From Bacteroidota bacterium (lineage in GTDB: Bacteria > Bacteroidota > Bacteroidia > Chitinophagales > Chitinophagaceae), in contig JAGWTX010000184.1 of the NCBI GenBank assembly GCA_028875955.1, positions 1 through 5,565 of the forward strand: 5,565 nt of DNA, read 5' to 3'. Of the stretch, positions 1 to 5,565 are shown piece by piece. Both the position numbers and the translations under genes were made by a program. The notes beneath the pieces were generated by a model. The model had not been told where the DNA came from, searched no databases, and saw only the letters and a list, made by a program, of their open reading frames with translations. The number at the start of each line of letters is the position of its first letter. Position 1 is the stretch's first letter.

Positions 1-1
1 G

Positions 2-2782
2 GCCGGTGTGCAGTTCAGAGGCCAGTCTCCTGTTGCTTTGGACAGAGATGCGGTTTTACGTATCCGTGGTGGTTCTACCCTGAATGGTGACCTGGGACCT
101 ATCTATGTGGTAGATGGTACCATCGTTAACTCATTTGACATCAACCCCGATGACGTTGAGACATTGACTGTTCTGAAAGGTGCGAATGCAACTGCGCTCT
201 TTGGTGGCCGTGCTGCCAATGGTGCGATTGTGATTACTACCCGCAAAAAAAACAGTGCCAACGGCCTGGGTGTTGAAATCAACTCCGGAGTCACTTTGGA
301 CAAAATGTACATTCTGCCTAAATACCAGAATTCCTATATGGGAGGTGCCAATCCAACACTGACAACCTACCATTGGAAAGCAGGTGATCCTGTTGAATGG
401 AAAGCATTGGAAGGAAAAGGATTCCCTGATTATACCGATGACTCCAGCTGGGGTCCTGCTATGCAGGGTCAGGAATATGTACCCTGGTATGCATGGTATC
501 CAGGTCACAGCCGCTCATTCAAAACAGCGCTGCTGACACCCAATCCGAATAACGTAAGGGATTTCTGGAATACAGGTGTAACTACCAACAACAATATCAG
601 TATGTCTAAGAGCGGTCAGGGCTATTTATACCGTTTGTCTTATACCAAACAGTATATCAAGGGTATGTTGCCCACCACTTCTTCTGACAGAAACAATATC
701 AATTTCTCTGCTTCTGTTGACATCAACCAGCATTTCACTGCATCTACCAACCTTACCTATACTGCCCAGCAGATCAATGGTAACTTTAATGATGGTTATG
801 CGAACCAGTCTTCCGGTAACTTTAACCAGTGGTTCCACCGTGACCTGGATTTCGGTATCATGAAAGAACTGAGAAACCTGAAATCTCCTATCGGAACATT
901 TGCTTCCTGGAACCTGTCATCCAATCCTGATGGATATGATGCCACCAATCCACTGAATTTCTATGGTGCCAACTACTGGTATAACCAGTACACTCACCTG
1001 GATCAGCAGAGAAGTGCACAGAACAGAACCCGTCTTTTCGGTGATGTTTCCTTGAAATACAAATTGAACAATCACTTTTATGTAAAAGGTACCGTTCGTA
1101 GGAACTCCTTATTGACCAGCTATGAGAATATTCTGACTTCCGAACTGGCAGCATCTGCTACCCAGACCGGTGACTTAGCTCGTTATGGAACGGGTTATAA
1201 TTCTTACATAGAAGATAACTACGAATTGTTATCCGGATACAGCCAGCGTTTTGGTCAGTTGGATGTAAGCGCTACCATCGGAGGTAACAAATTGTCTATC
1301 CGTCAGTACGGATTGGATGCGTCTACTTCTCAGGGATTAAACGTTCCCGGTTTGTATGCGCTGTCTAACTCAAAAGCACAACCTAACCTGTCAAATACAC
1401 GTAACAACTGGGAAACCAAATCCTTGTTTGCAACCGGTGACTTCGAGTACAAGAAATTCGTGAGTTTAACCTGGGCTGTAAGAAGTGACTGGTACTCTAC
1501 CTTACCAGTAGGTAACAACCGTCTGGTTTCTCCTTCCTTGGGTGCAGGTTTTGTATTCAGTGAGTTCACCAAGAATTCTATTCCCTGGTTGAGCTTTGGT
1601 AAACTGTTTGGTAGCTGGGGTAAAAAACCAAGAGACCTGGGTGTATATGCCAACAACTTCGTATATGGTGTGAATGCTAACCAGTGGGCTGGAAACTTCC
1701 TGATGTCTACGCCAGACCAGTTAAAGGATCCAAATCTGAAAGGTTCTTTGATCACTACCTATGAAGCGGGTATTGATCTGCGTTTCTTCAAAAACAAAGT
1801 GGGATTGAATGTTACTTACTACAATGAAGACAACAATGGTGAACCCGTTGGTGTGGCTCAGAGTGGTGTAAGTGGATATACTTCCCAGCTGATCAATGCT
1901 GCCAGAATCAAGAAAGAAGGTATCGAAGTATTGGTTACTGCCACTCCGATCTCTACTAAAGATTTTACCTGGGAGTTAAGCATGAACTTCAGCCAGTTGC
2001 TGAAAAACCCGGTTGTTGCGCTGGCACCAGGTATTGGTGCAGGTGGTCAAACCCTGTTAGCGGGTGGTGCATTCGGTACCCGTTTTGCACGTGCCTTCCA
2101 GGAAGTTGGATCTGACTGGGGTCAGTTGATCGGTGGTGGTATCGCACGTAACAGTGCCGGCCAGATGCTGGTTAACCCTGCCAATGGTTTATATGTTGCA
2201 GATGCAACCAAACATTGGGGTTCAGTTGTACCCAAAACCAATGGTGGTATCGTAAATACATTTGGTTATAAGAACTTTACTTTAGGTTTCAACCTGGATT
2301 ACCAGATCGGTGGCCAGTTCTTCTCCCTGTCTGAAATGTGGGGTAACTTCTCCGGTATCCTTGCTGAAACGGCTGCCATCAACGACAAAGGAAACAATGT
2401 TCGTGATGCGGTTAGCGCCGGCGGTGGTGTACACGTAGTAGCGGTAAGCTCTGTTGACCAGAAAACAGTGGTAGACAAATACGTGAGTGCACAGTCTTAC
2501 TACTTTCAGTTCTATTTCAACAAAGTAGCAGAACCTTATATCCACAGTCTGACTTATGTGAAACTGAGAGAAGTAAGTCTGGGTATGAATCTGCCAGTTG
2601 CGAAATGGGGATTAAGTAAGGTATTAACCGGAGCTAATTTCTCTATCATCGCCCGTAACCCATTACTGATCTATCGTGAAACTAAAAATTTCGATCCTTC
2701 AGAAATTTCCGGTATTCAGGGTGAAGACGGACAGTACCCAGGTACACGTTCAGTTGGAGTTAACCTGAAGCTTACTTTCTAA
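2..2782 (+). CDS. SusC/RagA-family TonB-linked outer-membrane transporter, 5' partial
   Basis: This is an outer-membrane beta-barrel that imports a bound nutrient into the periplasm using TonB/ExbBD energy, working with the SusD-like protein encoded next. The reading frame is open to the left edge (first whole codon at 2-4), and about 926 residues are visible. Missing are the signal peptide, any carboxypeptidase-regulatory-like domain, the TonB box and the first part of the plug. The visible part starts inside the plug: LRIRGG, then IYVVDG near residue 35, then VLKGANATALFGGRAANGAI, the strongly conserved end of SusC plugs. The rest has barrel character, with alternating aromatic and polar strands. 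It ends with the family-typical YVKLREVSLG, an ARNPLLI segment, DGQYPGTRSVG, and a terminal phenylalanine (LKLTF) expected for recognition by the BAM assembly machinery. No frameshift or internal stop is seen. The family assignment is firm; the substrate is unknown. GTG at position 8 is not the true start. Confidence 0.96.
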   Translation, partial: AGVQFRGQSPVALDRDAVLRIRGGSTLNGDLGPIYVVDGTIVNSFDINPDDVETLTVLKGANATALFGGRAANGAIVITTRKKNSANGLGVEINSGVTLDKMYILPKYQNSYMGGANPTLTTYHWKAGDPVEWKALEGKGFPDYTDDSSWGPAMQGQEYVPWYAWYPGHSRSFKTALLTPNPNNVRDFWNTGVTTNNNISMSKSGQGYLYRLSYTKQYIKGMLPTTSSDRNNINFSASVDINQHFTASTNLTYTAQQINGNFNDGYANQSSGNFNQWFHRDLDFGIMKELRNLKSPIGTFASWNLSSNPDGYDATNPLNFYGANYWYNQYTHLDQQRSAQNRTRLFGDVSLKYKLNNHFYVKGTVRRNSLLTSYENILTSELAASATQTGDLARYGTGYNSYIEDNYELLSGYSQRFGQLDVSATIGGNKLSIRQYGLDASTSQGLNVPGLYALSNSKAQPNLSNTRNNWETKSLFATGDFEYKKFVSLTWAVRSDWYSTLPVGNNRLVSPSLGAGFVFSEFTKNSIPWLSFGKLFGSWGKKPRDLGVYANNFVYGVNANQWAGNFLMSTPDQLKDPNLKGSLITTYEAGIDLRFFKNKVGLNVTYYNEDNNGEPVGVAQSGVSGYTSQLINAARIKKEGIEVLVTATPISTKDFTWELSMNFSQLLKNPVVALAPGIGAGGQTLLAGGAFGTRFARAFQEVGSDWGQLIGGGIARNSAGQMLVNPANGLYVADATKHWGSVVPKTNGGIVNTFGYKNFTLGFNLDYQIGGQFFSLSEMWGNFSGILAETAAINDKGNNVRDAVSAGGGVHVVAVSSVDQKTVVDKYVSAQSYYFQFYFNKVAEPYIHSLTYVKLREVSLGMNLPVAKWGLSKVLTGANFSIIARNPLLIYRETKNFDPSEISGIQGEDGQYPGTRSVGVNLKLTF

Positions 2783-2800
2783 CCAAAAAAAAGAATTATC

Positions 2801-4261
2801 ATGAGAACAACATTTAATAAATATCTTTTGATGGTCGGACTGGGTACAGCCCTGGTGACCTCAACAGGTTGTTTTAAGCATTTGGGTGATTATGGCACGA
2901 TGAACAACAACCCCAACGCTACAACCGCTCCCATTCCTTCGGCCTTGTTAACCAATGCCCTGAATGGATTGAATACAGGTGTATGGGATCAGGGTGGTTT
3001 CAGAACCACTGATGGTCTGTATGCACAGTATTTTTCTGAAACACAGTATACCGATGCATCCAGATATGCACGTACGACTACCAATTTTGATGGTTTCTAT
3101 TCAGGTGTTTTAGAAGACCTGCAAAACATCATCAATTACAATAGCGATCCCGCTACTGCAGCCACTGCAGCGGCATTTGGTTCCAATAAAAACCAGATCG
3201 CTATCGCACGTATCCTGAAAGCTTTCTATTTCTGGCAGATCACAGATACCTGGGGAGATATTCCTTATACCCAGGCACTGAAAGGAAAAGGCGATATCGC
3301 TTATGATACCCAGGATGTGATCTACAAGGATCTGCTGAAAGAACTGAAAGAAGCCGTTGCTCAGTTTGATGCCGGTGCAACCGTTCAGGGAGATATTATG
3401 TATGGTGGTAATACAGCCAGCTGGAAAAAGTTTGCAAACTCCATGCGTTTGATGATCGCTTTGCGTATGTCAAAAGCGGATGCAACAACCGGTAAAGCTG
3501 AATTTACGGCTGCCCTCGCTGATCCGGGTGGTGTGATCAATTCTGCATCTGACAATGGTGGTTTAAAAGCACCAGGTGGTACTTACCAGAATCCTTTCTA
3601 CAACTATTATGTAGTGGTTCAAAGGAAAGACTATGCGGTAAGTAAAACCTTAACCGATGCCCTGACCAATATGAACGATGAGCGTATTGCTGCTTATGGA
3701 AGTTCCAATGTTGGTTTCCCCTTTGGTTTAACCAGAGCTGACGCCGTAAATTTCGCAAACGCGAATGTTAACTATGCCAGAATCCTGGAACCTAGCCGCA
3801 GAACAGAAACTTCTCCTACTTACCTGATTACTTCTGAAGAAGTAAAACTGACAAGGGCAGAAGCAGCAGCAATCGGCTGGACTACAGAAGTGGCTGCAAC
3901 CTTGTATGCTGACGCCATTAAAGACAGCTGGACAAGATGGGGTGTTTATGACGCCACCAAATATGCTGCTTACATGCTGCAGCCTTCAGTTGCACTTACA
4001 GGTGTGGGTGATGTTGCCAAAATTGCCATGCAAGAGTGGTTATCCGCTTATCCTGATGGAACACAAGGTTTCTCCATCTGGCGCAAAACCGGTGTACCTG
4101 CACTGGCTCCGGCTCCAGGTCTGACCAATATTCCAAGAAGGCTTTCTTATGGTTCTAACGAACCTCAGTTAAACCCTGCTAACTATACAACCGCTGCAGC
4201 TCGTTATACAGATGCAACCGGTCCTGATTCTCAGTACGGTAAAGTATGGTGGGACAAATAA
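2801..4261 (+). CDS. SusD/RagB-family nutrient-binding outer-membrane lipoprotein (SusD-like_2 type)
   Basis: This is a surface-exposed lipoprotein, 486 aa, that caps the SusC barrel and captures substrate. The start is an ATG 18 nt after the susC-like stop, behind an A-rich leader (aaaaaaaagaa), so the two genes are almost certainly one operon. The N-terminus is a lipoprotein signal: basic MRTTFNK, a hydrophobic stretch to about residue 20, then STGC with the lipidated cysteine at 24. SusD-like_2 hallmarks follow: NNNPNATTAPIPSALL (35-50), YAQYFSETQY (74-83), ARILKAFYFWQITDTWGDIPY (136-156, the helical TPR-like core), ITSEEVKLTRAEAAAIGW (343-360), FSIWRKTGVP (424-433), RRLSYGSNE (446-454), and a C-terminal KVWWDK. 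Length is normal for the family and nothing is broken. The ligand cannot be deduced. No glycoside hydrolase or peptidase gene follows, because a strong terminator lies just downstream. Confidence 0.95.
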   Translation: MRTTFNKYLLMVGLGTALVTSTGCFKHLGDYGTMNNNPNATTAPIPSALLTNALNGLNTGVWDQGGFRTTDGLYAQYFSETQYTDASRYARTTTNFDGFYSGVLEDLQNIINYNSDPATAATAAAFGSNKNQIAIARILKAFYFWQITDTWGDIPYTQALKGKGDIAYDTQDVIYKDLLKELKEAVAQFDAGATVQGDIMYGGNTASWKKFANSMRLMIALRMSKADATTGKAEFTAALADPGGVINSASDNGGLKAPGGTYQNPFYNYYVVVQRKDYAVSKTLTDALTNMNDERIAAYGSSNVGFPFGLTRADAVNFANANVNYARILEPSRRTETSPTYLITSEEVKLTRAEAAAIGWTTEVAATLYADAIKDSWTRWGVYDATKYAAYMLQPSVALTGVGDVAKIAMQEWLSAYPDGTQGFSIWRKTGVPALAPAPGLTNIPRRLSYGSNEPQLNPANYTTAAARYTDATGPDSQYGKVWWDK

Positions 4262-4286
4262 GCGATTGACTTTTATCAATACGTTG

Positions 4287-4320
4287 CAAAAGGTGAGGAT
4301 TTCCTCACCTTTTGTTTTTT
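4287..4320 (+). terminator. Rho-independent terminator of the susC/susD-like operon
   Basis: A perfect 12-bp stem (left arm 4287-4298 CAAAAGGTGAGG, right arm 4303-4314 CCTCACCTTTTG) encloses a 4-nt ATTT loop and is followed directly by six T residues (4315-4320). It begins 25 nt after the SusD-like stop codon. It should end transcription of the transporter operon and insulate the next gene, which has its own promoter-like boxes. The structure was read by eye; no folding energy was calculated. Confidence 0.93.
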
Positions 4321-4361
4321 GGGGATCTGATCAATTCGCGAAACCTGTTTTCTATCGGGCA

Positions 4362-4380
4362 TTCAGGGTAATCCCCTGAA
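4362..4380. promoter_or_regulatory. Inverted repeat, possible operator
   Basis: A perfect 7-bp inverted repeat, TTCAGGG then 5 nt (TAATC) then CCCTGAA, lies 20 nt upstream of the TACATTTG box. It covers the place where the -33 element of a Bacteroidota promoter would sit for either of the two downstream -7 boxes, so a binding protein here could block or assist transcription of the DUF3467 gene. That role is inference from position and symmetry. A chance palindrome or a small RNA hairpin is also possible. Confidence 0.4.
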
Positions 4381-4389
4381 GCATCTCGC

Positions 4390-4407
4390 TACTTTTGGAT
4401 ACATTTG
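4390..4407 (+). promoter_or_regulatory. Promoter of the DUF3467 gene: two TAnnTTTG -7 boxes
   Basis: Two full matches to the Bacteroidota -7 consensus TAnnTTTG occur 10 bp apart: TACTTTTG at 4390-4397 and TACATTTG at 4400-4407. The second is followed by C, as is common for this element. They lie 27 and 17 nt upstream of the ATG at 4425, giving a very short leader. No clear TTTG -33 motif is seen at the usual distance; that region is occupied by the inverted repeat at 4362-4380. The downstream box is the likelier main promoter. Confidence 0.6.
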
Positions 4408-4424
4408 CCCTTCAAAAACTTATT

Positions 4425-4730
4425 ATGGACCAGCAACCCACCCAGCTAAATATCGAGATCAGTGAAGAAGTAGCCGAAGGCAGTTATGCCAATCTGGCCA
4501 TTATTACCCATAGCAATGCAGAATTTGTAATGGATTTTGTGAATGTCATGCCCGGAACACCCAAGAGCAAAGTGAAGTCGCGCATCATCTTCACACCCAT
4601 GCATGCCAAACGATTCATGAAAGCGCTGGCTGAAAATATTGAAAGGTTTGAAGCCGCCAATGGTACCATCAAAGACCTCGAACACATCGAAATCCCCATG
4701 AATTTCGGCGGACCTACGGCACAAGCTTAG
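4425..4730 (+). CDS. DUF3467 domain-containing protein
   Basis: A small soluble protein of 101 aa with no signal peptide or membrane segment, matching the DUF3467 family over its whole length. Recognisable blocks are LNIEISEEVAEGSYANLAII (8-27), THSNAEFVMDFVNVMPGTPK (28-47), VKSRIIFTPMHAKRF (50-64), and a C-terminal IPMNFGGPTAQA (90-101) that is typical of Bacteroidota members. The molecular function of the family is not known to me; a cytoplasmic location is inferred. The ATG at 4425 is chosen over an in-frame TTG at 4395 because the TTG overlaps the promoter boxes and the residues it would add do not resemble the family. From memory, this gene often sits beside rpoC in Bacteroidota; here it follows a transporter operon and seems to be a single-gene unit. 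It converges on radC. Confidence 0.9.
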   Translation: MDQQPTQLNIEISEEVAEGSYANLAIITHSNAEFVMDFVNVMPGTPKSKVKSRIIFTPMHAKRFMKALAENIERFEAANGTIKDLEHIEIPMNFGGPTAQA

Positions 4731-4737
4731 CGCGGTT

Positions 4738-4817
4738 AGTTTGGCGTTTGGGGTTTGGGGTTTGGTGTTAATTGGATATTTATTCAACCCCAAACACCAA
4801 ACGCCAAACCCCAAACT
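4738..4817. repeat. Palindromic array of TTTGGNG heptamers between convergent genes
   Basis: The left arm holds four tandem TTTGGNG units (4740-4767) with N = C, G, G, T in order. The right arm holds four more on the opposite strand (4815 down to 4788) with N = G, C, T, G. A 16-nt A/T-rich spacer (4770-4785) separates the arms. In the full-length register the 32-nt arms (4738-4769 and 4786-4817) pair at 28 positions, and all four mismatches fall on the variable base. Slipped by one unit, 4739-4762 pairs with 4786-4809 with a single mismatch. The element fills nearly all the space between the DUF3467 stop and the radC stop, starting 7 nt after the first and 2 nt after the second. It could act as a bidirectional terminator or mRNA 3'-end hairpin, or be a dispersed genomic repeat. 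Function is inferred only from position. Confidence 0.85.
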
Positions 4818-4819
4818 TC

Positions 4820-5509
4820 TTACAATAACCCCTCATCCGCAAAACTAAAATACCCTTCGTTGCTAACGATCACATGATCCATGAGCTGGATATCCAGTAG
4901 GGCGGCGGCTTGTTTGATTTTCTGGGTGATGAGTTCATCGGCTTTGCTGGGGCGGGTATTGCCGCTGGGGTGGTTATGACAAAGAATCAGTGCAGTTGCA
5001 CTATGTTCCAGGGCTTTTTTCAGAATGATACGGGGATCGGCAATGGTGCCCGTTAATCCCCCCTCACTGATCACTTCCAGATGGGATATTTTATTGGCCC
5101 GGTTCAGGAAAACGACGGCAAAAACTTCCTGTTTCCTGAATTCAAGCGTTGCACGCAGGTAATTGGCGATATCCGCACTTTGCGTGATGATTTCTTTTTT
5201 CTTGTTTCCGGCATTTCTGCGAATCCCCAGTTCCAGCGCGGCTACGATCCGGATGGCTTTTGATTCACCCAAACCCTTTACTTTTTTCAGCACCAGTTCC
5301 TGTACACTCATATTTCCCAGTTTCTGCAAATCGTTATCCGTATGCAGCAAAAGTTGCTTCGCGATATCCAGCGCAGAATGATCGGTGGTTCCGGTATTGA
5401 TGAGGATGGCCAGTAATTCGGAATTACTCAGGCTGTTTACCCCTTTTTGGAGGAGTTTGTTTCCGGGTTGGTCATCTTTTGCCCACGCTTTAATAGAAAA
5501 TTTGTGCAT
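4820..5509 (-). CDS. radC: RadC family protein (UPF0758), JAB/MPN-domain putative metalloprotein
   Basis: A 229-aa cytoplasmic protein, full length for the family. The N-terminal part (1 to about 100) opens with the typical IKAWAKDDQPGNKLLQKG and LSNSELLAILINTGT, then carries a helix-hairpin-helix-like VKGLGESKAIRI (77-88). The RadC JAB domain (about 107-229) has an intact JAMM site: Glu149 in SEGG, His178 and His180 in CHNHPSG, and Asp191 in RPSKAD. Zinc binding is therefore expected. Despite the name, a DNA-repair role is doubtful: the E. coli radC102 phenotype was traced to recG, and the biochemical activity is unsettled. The ATG at 5509 is chosen over an in-frame upstream TTG (5539) because the family begins at about M-x-x-x-I-K-x-W. 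A run of eight A/T pairs (5510-5517) abuts the start. No integrase or other mobile gene is adjacent, so this looks like the chromosomal housekeeping copy. Confidence 0.95.
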   Translation of the reverse strand: MHKFSIKAWAKDDQPGNKLLQKGVNSLSNSELLAILINTGTTDHSALDIAKQLLLHTDNDLQKLGNMSVQELVLKKVKGLGESKAIRIVAALELGIRRNAGNKKKEIITQSADIANYLRATLEFRKQEVFAVVFLNRANKISHLEVISEGGLTGTIADPRIILKKALEHSATALILCHNHPSGNTRPSKADELITQKIKQAAALLDIQLMDHVIVSNEGYFSFADEGLL

Positions 5510-5523
5510 AAAAAAAATTATTA

Positions 5524-5531
5524 CAAAATCA
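5524..5531 (-). promoter_or_regulatory. Weak -7-like box upstream of radC
   Basis: Read on the minus strand this is TGATTTTG, one base off TAnnTTTG, ending 14 nt before the radC ATG. No convincing -33 element was found, and the surrounding sequence is A/T-rich enough for chance matches. It is offered as the best available candidate only. Confidence 0.22.
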
Positions 5532-5556
5532 AAATACAATTTCTTCCCCTAATCTC

Positions 5557-5564
5557 TATCTTCG
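5557..5564 (+). promoter_or_regulatory. -7-like box for a possible divergent gene beyond the right edge
   Basis: TATCTTCG followed by C matches TAnnTTTG except for one T-to-C change. It points rightward, away from radC, in the last bases of the window. If it is a real promoter, the next gene runs divergently from radC and starts just past the edge. No coding sequence of that gene is visible here. Confidence 0.25.
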
Positions 5565-5565
5565 C

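Noticed and set aside
8..10. GTG at position 8 as the start of the SusC-like protein
   Set aside because: The frame is open upstream to the edge, and this codon falls inside the plug domain, after the signal peptide and TonB box that must precede it.
131..508. Open frame of 125 codons on the minus strand inside the SusC-like gene (with similar ones at 103-312, 626-838, 888-1154, 1330-1755 and 2282-2545)
   Set aside because: All lie opposite a strongly conserved TonB-dependent transporter sequence, resemble no known family and lack supporting upstream signals; they are shadows of the coding strand.
4328..4342. Short palindromes TGATCA and TTCGCGAA after the terminator
   Set aside because: These are 6 and 8 bp long, common by chance, and have no clear spatial relation to the promoter boxes.
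4395..4397. TTG as an earlier start for the DUF3467 gene
   Set aside because: It overlaps the first TAnnTTTG box and adds ten residues that do not look like the family N-terminus; ATG at 4425 fits better.
4446..4814. Minus-strand open frame of 122 codons covering the heptamer repeat and the DUF3467 gene
   Set aside because: Its N-terminus is just translated repeat and the rest is antisense to a recognised DUF3467 protein. The overlapping minus-strand frame at 4484-4699 is rejected for the same reason.
4738..4817. CRISPR array or telomere-like sequence
   Set aside because: The units are 7 bp, directly adjacent without spacers, and arranged as two opposed arms; there are no cas genes. The resemblance to ciliate-type G/T telomere repeats is only compositional.
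4738..4817. Insertion sequence or MITE ends
   Set aside because: No transposase, no evident target-site duplication flanking the arms, and the internal part is only 16 nt, so a mobile-element call is not supported without finding further copies.
5537..5539. TTG as an earlier start for radC
   Set aside because: It would add MYFDFVIIFF, a hydrophobic stretch translated from A/T-rich leader and unlike RadC N-termini; ATG at 5509 fits the family.

Overview
The window looks like chromosome from a Bacteroidota bacterium, probably of the Chitinophagaceae or a close relative. The evidence is a SusC/SusD pair typical of that phylum, A-rich leaders without a clear Shine-Dalgarno, a -7 promoter element of the TAnnTTTG type, and a DUF3467 protein. 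The family-level placement is inference and was not tested. There is no sign of a phage, transposase, integrase, CRISPR array, rRNA or tRNA.

Layout. Positions 2-2782 (+) hold most of a SusC/RagA-type TonB-dependent outer-membrane transporter, cut at its 5' end by the window edge. After an 18-nt gap comes its partner (2801-4261, +), an intact SusD/RagB-type surface lipoprotein of the SusD-like_2 kind. A strong intrinsic terminator (4287-4320) closes this unit. A short regulatory stretch follows, with an inverted repeat at 4362-4380 and two TAnnTTTG boxes 10 bp apart, leading into a small DUF3467 gene (4425-4730, +). On the opposite strand, converging on it, is a radC-family gene (4820-5509, -) with an intact JAMM metal-site motif. 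Between the two convergent stop codons lies an 80-bp palindromic element built from four TTTGGNG heptamers per arm.

How the parts work together. The SusC-like barrel and SusD-like lid should form one nutrient-import complex in the outer membrane. The substrate cannot be read from the sequence, and no degradative enzyme is co-transcribed downstream. DUF3467 and radC appear to be independent single-gene units that share the palindromic heptamer element as their common 3' region.

The coding content is ordinary. The most unusual item is the heptamer palindrome at 4738-4817: its four mismatches in the full-length register all fall on the one variable base of the repeat unit, and its arms fit better when slipped by one unit. 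I see no convincing new multi-gene system.
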